64,000 nucleotides of DNA from Lacibacter sp. H407 (GCF_037892605.1 NZ_JBBKTU010000001.1:2170001-2234000), one strand, 5' to 3'. Positions 12,159 through 21,925 are shown, numbered from the stretch's first letter. Notes: generated from the letters alone by a model not told the origin. Program-made: numbers and translations.

Positions 12159-13157
12159 ATGCGGTTGTTTCTTCTTCTGTTTATTGTGGTATTAGGTGCG
12201 CATCGTTCTGTTGAATGGAAACGTTATACTATTACAGGTACTGCGCAGGGCACGACTTATTCTATTAGTTATTATGCAGAAGACAGTGCGGTTACAAAAT
12301 CAGTGATTGACAGTGTGCTTATGAGTCTCGATAGTTCACTTTCTCTATACAAACCCTATTCACGCATCAATCAATTCAATAATTCTGCAAAAGGCATAAC
12401 CATTGACAACCATTTACGGGAAGTTGTAAAAAAATCAATTGCTACTTACAAAGCCACAAACGGGTTGTTTGATATCACCGTGCAGCCATTGGTGAACGCA
12501 TGGGGCTTTGGTGTTACAAAAACAAACACTGTTCCTGATGCAACCGCCATTAAAAATATACTCTCTTGTGTAAATACAAAATTGTTGCGGTTGAAAGGAA
12601 ACAGGTTGATTAAAGCAAAGCCTTGTGTAAAAATTGATCTCAACGGAATTGCACAAGGCTATTCTGTAGATGTATTGGCGGGATTGCTGGAAAAGTATGG
12701 CATAAAAAATTACATTGTTGAGTTAGGTGGTGAAATCAGCATGAAAGGACGGAAACAACCTTCCGGTGAAAAAATGAAGATCGGGATCGAATCACCCAAT
12801 GAAGATGCGTTTGAAAATCATCCGCTGCAAAAGATCATTGAACTGGATGGAGGTGCCATCACCACATCGGGCAGCTACCGTAAGTATTATGAAAGTAAAG
12901 GTGAAAAGATCACCCATCTTATCAATCCAAAAACAGGTTATCCGCATAAGAATGAATTGATCAGTGTAACTGTTTATGCAAAAGATGCAATAACAGCCGA
13001 TGCCTATGATAATGCACTTATGCTGATGGGTTTAAAACAAGCGTTAGTATTCGTTGAGCGCCGAAAAGACCTTGCTGCTTATTTTGTTTATAAGAATGCC
13101 AATGGAAACATCGCAGACACGGCAAGTTCTGCATTTTTAAAACTCATGAATCCGTAA
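12159..13157 (+). CDS. apbE: ApbE-type FAD:protein FMN transferase
   Basis: 332 residues with an N-terminal hydrophobic signal or anchor. ApbE moves FMN from FAD onto Thr residues of proteins such as Na+-NQR and Rnf subunits, outside the cytoplasm. Seen here: GTAQGTTYSISYY, IDLNGIAQGYSVD, the ELGGEI segment, GGAITTSGSYRKY and HLINPKTGYP. In the metal-binding stretch TADAYDNALMLMG, Asn stands where the family usually has Thr. It starts a same-strand series with the Gfo/Idh/MocA and DUF1080 genes (12 and 9 base gaps), although its job has no obvious link to them. Confidence 0.88.
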   Translation: MRLFLLLFIVVLGAHRSVEWKRYTITGTAQGTTYSISYYAEDSAVTKSVIDSVLMSLDSSLSLYKPYSRINQFNNSAKGITIDNHLREVVKKSIATYKATNGLFDITVQPLVNAWGFGVTKTNTVPDATAIKNILSCVNTKLLRLKGNRLIKAKPCVKIDLNGIAQGYSVDVLAGLLEKYGIKNYIVELGGEISMKGRKQPSGEKMKIGIESPNEDAFENHPLQKIIELDGGAITTSGSYRKYYESKGEKITHLINPKTGYPHKNELISVTVYAKDAITADAYDNALMLMGLKQALVFVERRKDLAAYFVYKNANGNIADTASSAFLKLMNP

Positions 13158-13169
13158 CTTAGCCTACTC

Positions 13170-14375
13170 ATGCAACGTAGAAATTTTATCCGTCAATCGG
13201 GATTGCTTACAGCCGGTTTTTTATTGCATCAGCAATTGCTGGGTGCAACTACATTAACTGCAGATAAAATTATTTCCATTGGTATTATTGGTTGTGGCGA
13301 TAGAGGTGTTGGTCTTGGTTATGTGTTGAATAATATGCCTGCACAGTTTAAATTAAAAGCAGTTTGTGATGTGTTGGCTTTTCGTCTGGAGCAGGCAAAA
13401 AAGCTTGATAAGCAAAATAATCTCCGTTACGAAAATGATTACCGAAAACTACTCGATGACAAAACCATTGATGCAGTGATCATTGCTACACCACTGCATA
13501 ATCATTATGAAATTGCAGCAGCGGCCATCAAAGCAGGTAAGCAGGTATATCTTGAAAAAACAATGACGTATAATGCGGAGCAGGCACTTGCATTAGTGAA
13601 GTTGACGAAGCAATATCCAAAACAGGTGTTACAGGTTGGTCATCAATATCGTTATACACCGCTTTATTTTAAAGTGAAAGAGATGATCGATAAAGGGTAT
13701 CTCGGTAAAGTAACACAGATCGATTGCAGATGGGATCGTAACTGGAATTGGAGAAGACCTGTGCCTGCAGGGTATACTGACAGGCAGGTGAACTGGCGCA
13801 TGTACAAAGAATATTCCGGGGGATTGCCTGCAGAGTTATTATCGCACCAGGTAGATTTTATTAACTGGGCTTTTAATACACATCCAGATGAAGTGCTTGG
13901 AACAGGTGGTATTGATTATTATAAAGACGGAAGAGAAACCTTCGATAATGTGCAAACTATTTTGCGTTACAATAAAGACGGCATGATCGGCAACTTTGGT
14001 GCTACTTGTGGCAATGAGAAAGATGGTTATCTATTTAAACTGAAAGGCACAAAAGGAACTATTCAGTTATTGGTAGATGATGGTGTCTTCTTTCCTGAAA
14101 AGCAAACCAAGAAAGAATTGGAAACAGTTGATGGAGTTACCGGTGCCACAAAAATTGAATGGACAAAAGAAGGTGGTATTCCTATTTTGAATGAGAAATC
14201 AAAAGATGGCAGTTGGTATGCTTTGCAGGAATTTTATAAAACCATCACAGAAAATTCAAAGCCTGTATCAAATGTGATCACCGGTGCAACTACAGCTTTT
14301 TGCGTGCACCTGATGAACCAATCGATCTATAAACATTCCATTGAAACGTGGAAACCAGAATTTAATCTCGCATAA
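13170..14375 (+). CDS. Exported Gfo/Idh/MocA-family oxidoreductase
   Basis: 401 residues. The N-terminus RRNFIRQSGLLTAGFLL looks like a twin-arginine type export signal. A Rossmann nucleotide-binding segment follows (ISIGIIGCGDRGVG, residues about 34-48) and then the alpha/beta substrate domain. The usual Glu-Lys-Pro motif reads EKT, but the Lys is kept. Family members oxidise or reduce sugars and inositols with bound NAD(P). It lies 9 bases before the double DUF1080 gene, and such pairs are associated in Bacteroidota with 3-keto-sugar chemistry; that role is inferred. Confidence 0.85.
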   Translation: MQRRNFIRQSGLLTAGFLLHQQLLGATTLTADKIISIGIIGCGDRGVGLGYVLNNMPAQFKLKAVCDVLAFRLEQAKKLDKQNNLRYENDYRKLLDDKTIDAVIIATPLHNHYEIAAAAIKAGKQVYLEKTMTYNAEQALALVKLTKQYPKQVLQVGHQYRYTPLYFKVKEMIDKGYLGKVTQIDCRWDRNWNWRRPVPAGYTDRQVNWRMYKEYSGGLPAELLSHQVDFINWAFNTHPDEVLGTGGIDYYKDGRETFDNVQTILRYNKDGMIGNFGATCGNEKDGYLFKLKGTKGTIQLLVDDGVFFPEKQTKKELETVDGVTGATKIEWTKEGGIPILNEKSKDGSWYALQEFYKTITENSKPVSNVITGATTAFCVHLMNQSIYKHSIETWKPEFNLA

Positions 14376-14384
14376 ACAATCAAA

Positions 14385-15752
14385 ATGAAAAAAGTATTTG
14401 TTGTTACATTTTTATTGCTCACAACCACCAGCTTTGCGCAAGGCAATAACTGGCAATCTTTGTTTGATGGCAAGTCGCTCAACGGCTGGAAACAAATGAC
14501 GGGCTCTGCACCCTATGCAGTTGAGAACGGACAAATTGTTGGCACCACAATACCAGGCTCACCCAATTCTTTTTTAGTAAGTGATCAACGCTTTACCGGC
14601 GATTTTGTATTGGAACTGGAAGCGATGATGACTGATACAACCACTAACTCAGGTGTTCAGTTCAAAAGTAATTTTGATCCCAAGGCCATGAATGGGAAAG
14701 GTCGTGTGTACGGTTATCAATACGATTTTGATCCATCATCACGCAAGTGGAGTGGTGGAATTTATGATGAAGGAAGAAGAGAGTGGTTGTATGCTGTTTC
14801 CAATAATCCCCAAGGGCAGATCTTTTTTTCACCGAATGTATATCACAAAGTAAGGATCGAATGTATTGGTAATACAACCAAAACGTGGTTGGATGGTGTA
14901 CCTGTTTCTTACCTTGTTGATACATTAACGGAGAACGAAGGAATCATCGGGCTGCAGGTGCATTCTATCGGCAAACCTGAACTTGCCGGCATTAAAATGT
15001 TTTGGAAAAACATCCGCATACAAACAAAGAATATCAAAGCAATGCCTTTCCCGAAAGGTTTGTATGTTTCAAATTTAGTTCCAAATAAACTCACTCCTTA
15101 CGAGGAACAGAGCGGTTGGAAATTATTGTTTGATGGCGTAAGTACAAAAGGTTGGAAAGGGGCAGGCAAAACCACATTCCCTGCAAAAGGATGGGAAGTA
15201 AAAGAGGGCATTTTGAAAGTAGTAGCTTCCAATGGTGGAGAATCAACCAATGGTGGTGATATTGTTACAACAGAACAGTACAGTGCGTTCGATCTTTCTT
15301 TCGAATTTAAACTCACACCCGGCGCAAACAGCGGGTTGAAATATTTTGTTACCCTCAGTGAACAAACGCAGGGCTCTGCCATTGGATTAGAGTATCAGTT
15401 GCTGGATGACACACTGCATCCTGATGCAAAAGCGGGGCGTGATGGAAACCGCACACTGGCTTCGTTATATGATCTAATCAAAGCTCAAAAGACAACACGT
15501 TTTATTCGTCAGCCGGGTAAATGGAACACCGCACGAATTATTGTTTATCCCAATAATCATGTAGAACATTATCTCAATGGTGTGAAAGTGTTGGAATACG
15601 ATCGGGGTTCACAAGCTTTTCGTGATCTTGTTGCCATCAGTAAATACAAAGTATGGAAAGATTTTGGTGAAGCACCGAAAGGACATATTCTGTTGCAGGA
15701 TCATGGCAATGAAGTTTGGTTTAAGAGCATTAAGATAAGAGAGTTGAAATGA
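14385..15752 (+). CDS. Secreted protein with two DUF1080 (3-keto-disaccharide hydrolase-like) domains
   Basis: 455 residues with a signal peptide (ends SFAQ). Two tandem DUF1080 jelly-roll domains, about 25-225 and 238-453, each open with the same phrase: SLFDGKSLNGWK and LLFDGVSTKGWK. Family members bind or cleave glycosides, in particular 3-keto-glycosides, and are usually exported. Both copies keep the beta-sandwich pattern with GVQFKS/GLKYFV-like strands. It is the last gene of this run and is followed by a strong hairpin terminator. Pairing with the Gfo/Idh/MocA gene suggests one pathway, oxidation at C3 followed by bond cleavage (inference). Confidence 0.85.
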   Translation: MKKVFVVTFLLLTTTSFAQGNNWQSLFDGKSLNGWKQMTGSAPYAVENGQIVGTTIPGSPNSFLVSDQRFTGDFVLELEAMMTDTTTNSGVQFKSNFDPKAMNGKGRVYGYQYDFDPSSRKWSGGIYDEGRREWLYAVSNNPQGQIFFSPNVYHKVRIECIGNTTKTWLDGVPVSYLVDTLTENEGIIGLQVHSIGKPELAGIKMFWKNIRIQTKNIKAMPFPKGLYVSNLVPNKLTPYEEQSGWKLLFDGVSTKGWKGAGKTTFPAKGWEVKEGILKVVASNGGESTNGGDIVTTEQYSAFDLSFEFKLTPGANSGLKYFVTLSEQTQGSAIGLEYQLLDDTLHPDAKAGRDGNRTLASLYDLIKAQKTTRFIRQPGKWNTARIIVYPNNHVEHYLNGVKVLEYDRGSQAFRDLVAISKYKVWKDFGEAPKGHILLQDHGNEVWFKSIKIRELK

Positions 15753-15793
15753 TGAGTGATGAATGATGAGTAACTCGTCCTTTGAATCATATC

Positions 15794-15837
15794 ATAAAAG
15801 AAGAAGCCAACTGATTACAGTTGGCTTCTTCTTTTAT
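15794..15837. terminator. Bidirectional terminator, perfect 20-bp stem
   Basis: ATAAAAGAAGAAGCCAACTG, loop ATTA, then the exact reverse complement. A-rich and T-rich arm ends give a U run in both directions. It sits between the stops of the converging genes 14385-15752 (+) and 15876-16427 (-) and can serve both. Confidence 0.9.
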
Positions 15838-15875
15838 CGATAAGGGCCAGGCCTTTTGTTGGTATCTGGCAATCG

Positions 15876-16427
15876 TTAATTTGATTTCATCAGTAGTTCG
15901 TAATAAGCAAGATCAAGCTCAATTAGTGCTTGATCTTGCTTTGTTAATCTAAAACTTGGCTTAAAAAGGGAATTAGGCTTAATTAACAGATCATAGTTTA
16001 ACTTTCCCAAACTTGTAGTTTGTATTGCGTCCGAGCAACTTGTTGTCATAACAATATATTCTTGATTTAGAATTTCTTTTAGTTTCTTAATAACACTGTC
16101 TTTGTTATTGTGTCGCTTTGCGAATAAGATAAAAGCGGTAGTTTTTAAAGTCCCATTCTCGCAATTTAGTAAGCTGTCAACTTGTGAGTAAGTAAGAATT
16201 TCATTTAAGCTGTCAATTTGAAGATAATGATGTTCGCAAACTCTATAACCTTGGTATTTTTTTCCTGAATTTTTATTTGTAACTATTAAACCTGCAATAC
16301 CATCTGCTTTTAATCTTTGTAAGATTTGTCCGCCAGTTGAAATTGTATCTGTTAAACAACAATTGGTTTGTCCAAATGTGCCTAGTGAAAAAATCAAAAC
16401 GATTAAAATCATGAACAGTCGTAACAT
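15876..16427 (-). CDS. Small secreted protein, unknown
   Basis: 183 residues with a clear signal peptide (about 1-19, ending FGQ). The mature part contains five Cys (CC, then VCEHHY, LLNCENG, TTSCSD) that could form disulfides, and is otherwise a mix of helix and strand. I do not recognise a family. It is a single gene on the minus strand. Its base composition looks more AT-rich than the neighbours, by eye, which would fit later arrival, but no composition was calculated. Confidence 0.6.
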   Translation of the reverse strand: MLRLFMILIVLIFSLGTFGQTNCCLTDTISTGGQILQRLKADGIAGLIVTNKNSGKKYQGYRVCEHHYLQIDSLNEILTYSQVDSLLNCENGTLKTTAFILFAKRHNNKDSVIKKLKEILNQEYIVMTTSCSDAIQTTSLGKLNYDLLIKPNSLFKPSFRLTKQDQALIELDLAYYELLMKSN

Positions 16428-16520
16428 AGTGATGTTATGATGCAGAAAAATCAGAGTTTACATACTTAATTTTCAAATCTGGTAAGATGATAAACGTGCT
16501 GACAGCAAATCTAACGAAAC

Positions 16521-17933
16521 TTATACTTTATAATACTGCTCCCAACCTTTCCGTGGCGGTGGACCAATCAATAATTCATTTGCACGTTTACTGCTGGTAA
16601 CAATTTTCTTTGTTCTGTCGAACACAATTTTTTCACCGGTCCATTGTGCCAACACTCCTAAACAGAATACCTGGCTTAACGGACCTGCAATTGCAAATGA
16701 TGATCTTGTTTTTTCTTCGCCTTTACATGCTTTCAAAAAGTTTGCAAAGTGATTCGATGGAGTTGTTGGAACAGTTGGCAACTTCGACGCCATTTCTTTT
16801 GCTTTCTCTTCCGGAATAATTGATAATGTACTTGCATGTGATCCACCTTTGAATGTAAGATCCTTGCTGTAAATAATTTTACCGGGATTCAATTTAGCCG
16901 GTTGCATTGCACCTGTGCTCGGTGGTGGAATACTTGGATCAAGACCTTGCACACCATAACCAGCCGGTATTGGAGGAAGATTGTCAATGCCATCATACCA
17001 TTTTATTTCAACCGGCGGCATTGCACCACGTTTTGGAAATTTAAATGAAAGTGTTGTTGACATTGGGTAGAAGAAATTATTATGTCCATCCAATCTCAAT
17101 GGATCAACTTCATATGGAAGACCAAGATCAAGGAACTCATGTGCGGTGTCAAGAATATGTGCACCCCAATCGCCTAAGGCACCCATACCAAAGTCGAACC
17201 AGCAACGCCATTGACCGTTCACAAAATCTTTGTTGAACTGATGACCTTGTGTTTGCATTTGCCAAACATCCCAATCAAGTGTTGATGGAATAGGTTCTGC
17301 TGCAGGAAACGAAGTGATCTTTGGATTCCATCCATGCCAACGCCTTGCAGAGTTCATATGTGCAGTAATCGCTGTTACATCTTTAATAATGCCCGCTTCT
17401 TTCCATGTTTTGAATTGGAAATAATTTGCTTCTGAATGTCCCTGGTTGCCCATCTGTGTTACAACTTTCGGATATTTCGCAGCGGCCTTCATCATCAACT
17501 CTACTTCCTGGAAAGTTCTGGCCATCGGTTTTTCCACATACACATGCTTGCCTAATCCAATCGCCATCATAGTCATTGGGAAGTGAGCAAAATCAGGAGT
17601 ACCAATTGAAACAGCTTCGATCTGGTTGCCCATTTTATCGAACATCTGGCGGAAGTCTTTAAAGCGTGGCACATTCGGAAACTGTTTTAATATACCCAAT
17701 GTGTGAGGCGCTTCCATATCCACATCGCAAAGCGCAACGATATTGGCTAACCCCGTATCGTATAAAGCTTTTATAATTTCCGCACCACGGTTGCCAATAC
17801 CAATACAGGCGAGGTTTACTTTATCTGCACTTCCAAAACCTCTTCCCATTAGTAAACCGGGAGTGGCTGCTGCGGCCGAAGCTAAGAGTGCATCTCTTAA
17901 AAATTTTCTTCTTGAATAATTGTTACCAGACAT
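16521..17933 (-). CDS. Tat-exported Gfo/Idh/MocA-family oxidoreductase
   Basis: 470 residues. SRRKFLRDALLASAAAATPG is a good twin-arginine signal, so the enzyme is exported folded with its nucleotide. The Rossmann part (LACIGIGNRGAEII, about 37-50) is followed by the canonical motif HVYVEKPMA with its Lys. The C-terminal domain is long, with several Pro-rich loops (SIPPPSTGAMQP), as in the Bacteroidota group of exported oxidoreductases. Likely substrate: sugar or glycoside. It is a second member of the family 2 kb from 13170-14375, in the opposite orientation and not obviously a recent duplicate. Confidence 0.88.
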   Translation of the reverse strand: MSGNNYSRRKFLRDALLASAAAATPGLLMGRGFGSADKVNLACIGIGNRGAEIIKALYDTGLANIVALCDVDMEAPHTLGILKQFPNVPRFKDFRQMFDKMGNQIEAVSIGTPDFAHFPMTMMAIGLGKHVYVEKPMARTFQEVELMMKAAAKYPKVVTQMGNQGHSEANYFQFKTWKEAGIIKDVTAITAHMNSARRWHGWNPKITSFPAAEPIPSTLDWDVWQMQTQGHQFNKDFVNGQWRCWFDFGMGALGDWGAHILDTAHEFLDLGLPYEVDPLRLDGHNNFFYPMSTTLSFKFPKRGAMPPVEIKWYDGIDNLPPIPAGYGVQGLDPSIPPPSTGAMQPAKLNPGKIIYSKDLTFKGGSHASTLSIIPEEKAKEMASKLPTVPTTPSNHFANFLKACKGEEKTRSSFAIAGPLSQVFCLGVLAQWTGEKIVFDRTKKIVTSSKRANELLIGPPPRKGWEQYYKV

Positions 17934-18184
17934 TGTACAATCGATTTGTTTGTATGACAGGAATTGTTGTGTTTAAAGATAGGTAATAATGAAATTGAGA
18001 AAAGCGAACGCTCAATCGTTTGCCCATACTATTTTCCGCTTGTGTAAAGGATAAGCCGCCATTGTTTCGTCTTTCTGTAAATTTGCTGCTTCTACGGGAA
18101 ATCATCTTCGCTGAACTCTGATATGTGACATGTCCCGTGAACACCTTCCCCTGCTGCAAAACGGAAATAAAAGTTGGAACAAGT

Positions 18185-19420
18185 ATGAGTAAAAATGAAC
18201 GGCTGATCATTGTTTTGCTGGCATCGATCAATTTCACCCACATTCTTGATTTTATGATCATGATGCCCTTGGGAAATTACCTGATGCCTTATTTTAAAAT
18301 TACGCCACAGCAATTCACCTTTCTGGTGGGGGCTTATACCTTAACGGCAGGCATATCCGGTTTTACAGCAGCGTTTTTTGTAAATCAATTCGACCGGAAG
18401 AAAGTATTGCTGTTTGGGTATATTGGATTCCTGATCGGCACGGTTGCCTGCGGTATTGCACCAAAATATGAGTTGTTACTTGCAGCACGCATACTGGCAG
18501 GTTTGTTTGGAGGATTAATTGCGGCGCAGGTATTGTCGATAGTAGCAGATATTATTCCTTACGAAAGAAGAGGTGCGGCAATGGGCGCTATCATGAGTGC
18601 GTTTGCAGTGGCTTCAACATTCGGTGTTCCATTTTCCCTTTATCTTGCCAATATTATCAGTTGGCATGCACCTTTTCTGTTAGTAGGTATTGTAGGTATT
18701 GCCGTTATTCCATTGGTTTGGAAATATATTCCTGCTATGAGTGGGCATATTAAAGAAAGAGATGAAACCAGAAATAAATTTGAAGTGTTGCAGGTAGTAG
18801 TACAAAATCCTACGCAGCGGCTTGCATTATTATTTTCTTTTTTAATGATGATGGGGCACTTTTTGATTATTCCATTCATCAATCCCTATATGGAGTTTAA
18901 TAATGGCTATTCAAAAGCTGTTACGCCAATGATCTATCTGGTTGGTGGTATCTCATCTTTCTTCGCTGCGAATATTTTAGGTAAGTTATCGGATAAGTAT
19001 GGTAAGCTCACTGTGTTTTCTACATCGGTTCTCAGTTCTCTTATTTTTGTATGGATCATCACAAACCTGCCACCTGTTCATGTTGCAGCGATGCTTTCTC
19101 TCTTCGCCATCTGGTTTGTATTGGCAACAGGCAGAGGGGTAGCAGCTCAGGCAATGATCAGCAATGTGGTAAGCCCGCAACATCGGGGAAGCTTTATGAG
19201 TTTCAATAGTAGTGTACAGCAATTGGGAACGGCATCTGCTTCTTTTATTTCGGGTGTGGTTGTGTTACAGGGAACCGGAGGAAAGATCTTACGTTATGAA
19301 TGGCTGGGTTATCTGAGTATTGTGATCTTGCTCATCTGTTACTTCCTGGCGAGAAGATTGTTTCGTAAAATGCAGAATGAGCCGGTATCTCAAACATCAA
19401 TACCATTGCAGGAAGCATAG
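18185..19420 (+). CDS. MFS transporter
   Basis: 411 residues with 12 predicted membrane helices in two six-helix halves. The first loop after helix 2 carries FDRKKVLLFGY, the MFS motif A position, and the matching loop in the second half is LGKLSDKYGKLTVF. It resembles the drug/sugar efflux branch of proton-driven transporters; the substrate is unknown. The ATG at 18185 begins a short polar tail before helix 1; an upstream ATG at 18125 would add a Cys-rich segment with no support. It is divergent from the Gfo/Idh/MocA gene, with about 250 bases between them for two promoters. Confidence 0.88.
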   Translation: MSKNERLIIVLLASINFTHILDFMIMMPLGNYLMPYFKITPQQFTFLVGAYTLTAGISGFTAAFFVNQFDRKKVLLFGYIGFLIGTVACGIAPKYELLLAARILAGLFGGLIAAQVLSIVADIIPYERRGAAMGAIMSAFAVASTFGVPFSLYLANIISWHAPFLLVGIVGIAVIPLVWKYIPAMSGHIKERDETRNKFEVLQVVVQNPTQRLALLFSFLMMMGHFLIIPFINPYMEFNNGYSKAVTPMIYLVGGISSFFAANILGKLSDKYGKLTVFSTSVLSSLIFVWIITNLPPVHVAAMLSLFAIWFVLATGRGVAAQAMISNVVSPQHRGSFMSFNSSVQQLGTASASFISGVVVLQGTGGKILRYEWLGYLSIVILLICYFLARRLFRKMQNEPVSQTSIPLQEA

Positions 19421-19483
19421 ATTTTTCATTAATCAGCCAAGGAATTCTGTAATCTTGCAGCTTAATTGGAACAGACCAACTAC

Positions 19484-20206
19484 ATGACAGCAACCATTCA
19501 TAAACTTTCGATTGTAATACCTGCTTATAATGAAGCAAGAACAATTCACCTGATCTTGGATAAGATCAATGCGGTGCAATTGCTCAACAATATTGAAAAG
19601 GAAGTGATCATTGTAAATGATTGCAGCAGTGACGATACCAAGGCTGCCATTGAACGTTACATGCAGCAATCAACGTTGCCGATCGTGTTATACAATCATG
19701 AGGTGAACAAAGGCAAGGGCGCTGCATTACATACAGGTATTAAGCAAGCTACGGGTGAATTGGTGGTGATACAGGATGCCGATCTTGAATACGATCCACA
19801 GGAGTTCAATGTGTTGCTGAAACCGGTACTCGATGGTTTTGCTGATGTGGTGTATGGTTCACGTTTCATGGGTGGCAATGCACACCGTATTTTATTCTTC
19901 TGGCACAGCATCGGTAATAAAGTACTTACCACATTATCAAACATGTTTACGAATCTGAACCTAACAGATATGGAGACCTGTTATAAATTATTCCGCCGTG
20001 ATATCATTCAGAAAATTGATCTGAAAGAAACACGTTTCGGTTTTGAACCCGAGGTAACAGCCAAAATTTCACGCCAGCCGGATATACGTATTTATGAAGT
20101 TGGTATTTCTTATTACGGACGTACATATGCCGAAGGAAAGAAGATCAACTGGAAAGATGGTTTCCGTGCTATCTGGTGCATCCTGAAATACAATTTATTT
20201 CGATAG
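19484..20206 (+). CDS. Family 2 glycosyltransferase (dolichyl/undecaprenyl-phosphate sugar synthase type)
   Basis: 240 residues, cytoplasmic face. GT-A fold: LSIVIPAYNEARTIHLIL at the start, VNDCSSDDT for nucleotide binding, the metal-binding stretch IQDADLEYDP, then VYGSRFMGGN and the DMETCYKLF acceptor region. This pattern belongs to GT2 enzymes that load a sugar onto a polyprenyl phosphate. The product is normally used by a GT39-type transferase, and one is encoded just beyond, convergent, only 3 bases away. The ATG at 19484 fits the family N-terminus better than a TTG at 19466. Confidence 0.9.
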   Translation: MTATIHKLSIVIPAYNEARTIHLILDKINAVQLLNNIEKEVIIVNDCSSDDTKAAIERYMQQSTLPIVLYNHEVNKGKGAALHTGIKQATGELVVIQDADLEYDPQEFNVLLKPVLDGFADVVYGSRFMGGNAHRILFFWHSIGNKVLTTLSNMFTNLNLTDMETCYKLFRRDIIQKIDLKETRFGFEPEVTAKISRQPDIRIYEVGISYYGRTYAEGKKINWKDGFRAIWCILKYNLFR

Positions 20207-20209
20207 TAT

Positions 20210-21865
20210 TTACAGCATCTTCACCACATAATATTTTCCGCACTGCTCTTCTCTTGTATTCTTGTTGAGGAATTTTCCTGTTAATGCCGTTACATGATAA
20301 TCGAGTCCTTCTTTTTCTATTACATGCAGTTTTCCGCTTTGTTGAATTTCTTTTAGTCCTTCATCGGATGTGTACAGATAGGTTCCTGTTACAGCAGCAT
20401 CAAGCGAATCGATCGTTCCAATAATATGCTTTGCATAAAAGTGAATGGACTTGCCGCTGCCGGTAAACTTGTAAAAGAAAAATTTATCGGCAGGAATTTT
20501 CTGCTCAACAATATATCGTCCCACAACACTGCCCGACTGATATTGCAACAGCTGCGGATAAAACCAGGAGCTGAGAAAAACATTTAATCCAACGATCAAT
20601 GCAAGCGATATAGCGATGAGTTTTTTGTTTACCTGTTTATTCAACAACAATGCAATTGCTGCAATGAGGCTTATGACAGGAATGATCCATGGCCACACAG
20701 ATGTTGTTGGAAAGCTGTATAGAAGAATCATTACCGGAGCAATTACTAAAGCCGCACATACTATCCATTGAACAGGTGTTAGAATCGTACGCAGCAAAGG
20801 AAGTTTGTTCTCCCAAAATAATTGGTACATCATTTTTGCTGTGATGATGGCGATGAATGGCAACACCACATAGATATAATGCGGTAGTTGATATTTTGAA
20901 ATACCCAATGAACAATAGCTAAGAATAAAACCACCTGTTGTTAAAAATTCTTCGTTCCTGCCAACAAAAAAACGATTACGTATGATCCGGATGATCTCGT
21001 ACACAAGTCCTGCAACAAAGAACAAGGTCCATGGTAACATGCCCCACAGTAAATTTTCAAATAAGAAGCTGAAAGGTGCATTATTATTCCAAACATTTTC
21101 ACCGGTAATACGGCCAAAGCTTTGTGTCCAGTAAAAGAATTTTAAACCCGATACATTCTTAAATCCATTCACGGTTTTTTCCGGATGCAGATCGAATTGC
21201 TGGTACAAGCCAATACTCATTGGTATCAACATAATTACTATTACTACTATGCCCAATAAATAGATCGGTTGTAAAATTTGTTTCCACTCTCGTTTCAATA
21301 TAAAATGACTGCCGAATGCAAAGATTGGAACGAACAGTGCGATCGGTCCTTTAGTGACCATACCGGCACCAATAGCAGCGGCACCTAAAATAAAATGCAG
21401 TAGTTTTCTTGATTTGTACCATTCTGCCAGTTGCCACATGGCAATAATTACCCAGCTCATTAAAATGGTATCAGTACGTATATCGCTGGTGATCAGGAAA
21501 ATTGCCTGACAGGTTGCTAACACGGCAGCAGATAATAAAGCAATTGTTCTGTCGTAAAATAGTTTTGCAAAACGAAATGTTGCAAACACGGCAAAGATGG
21601 CAAAGAGAATAGATGGGAATTTATAACCAAGATTATTCTCACCAAATATTTTCATTGATATGGCAGATACCCAAAAGAGAAACGGTGGTTTATCTAAATA
21701 GTCTTTACCATGCTCATACACCTGCAGGTAACTGCCACTCTCTTTCATTTCACGGCTCATGGCTGCGTATTGCGATGCATCTACATCCATTGTGTCAACA
21801 GCAATGCCAATAAAATAAACGGCACAGATCAGTGCAAAAAGAACGGCTATGTTTGTTTTATTCAT
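20210..21865 (-). CDS. GT39/ArnT-like membrane glycosyltransferase
   Basis: 551 residues. The N-terminal loop after helix 1 has DVDASQYAAMSREM and YLDKPPFLFW, the acidic and DKPP signatures of the ArnT/PMT family, followed by 11-12 membrane helices and a periplasmic C-terminal part of about 130 residues. These enzymes take a sugar from a polyprenyl-phosphate carrier and transfer it to lipid A or another envelope acceptor. The neighbouring GT2 protein could make the donor. The ATG at 21865 is chosen over a TTG three codons upstream. Confidence 0.88.
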   Translation of the reverse strand: MNKTNIAVLFALICAVYFIGIAVDTMDVDASQYAAMSREMKESGSYLQVYEHGKDYLDKPPFLFWVSAISMKIFGENNLGYKFPSILFAIFAVFATFRFAKLFYDRTIALLSAAVLATCQAIFLITSDIRTDTILMSWVIIAMWQLAEWYKSRKLLHFILGAAAIGAGMVTKGPIALFVPIFAFGSHFILKREWKQILQPIYLLGIVVIVIMLIPMSIGLYQQFDLHPEKTVNGFKNVSGLKFFYWTQSFGRITGENVWNNNAPFSFLFENLLWGMLPWTLFFVAGLVYEIIRIIRNRFFVGRNEEFLTTGGFILSYCSLGISKYQLPHYIYVVLPFIAIITAKMMYQLFWENKLPLLRTILTPVQWIVCAALVIAPVMILLYSFPTTSVWPWIIPVISLIAAIALLLNKQVNKKLIAISLALIVGLNVFLSSWFYPQLLQYQSGSVVGRYIVEQKIPADKFFFYKFTGSGKSIHFYAKHIIGTIDSLDAAVTGTYLYTSDEGLKEIQQSGKLHVIEKEGLDYHVTALTGKFLNKNTREEQCGKYYVVKML

Positions 21866-21925
21866 GTACAACAATTACCTGGTGAAAGCACGAAACTACA
21901 TTCGTTTTTTTGATGATGATATAAC

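Noticed and set aside
17923-18313. Minus-strand frames of 112 and 73 codons over the start of the MFS gene
   Set aside because: Antisense to a clear transporter gene, with no recognisable protein features.
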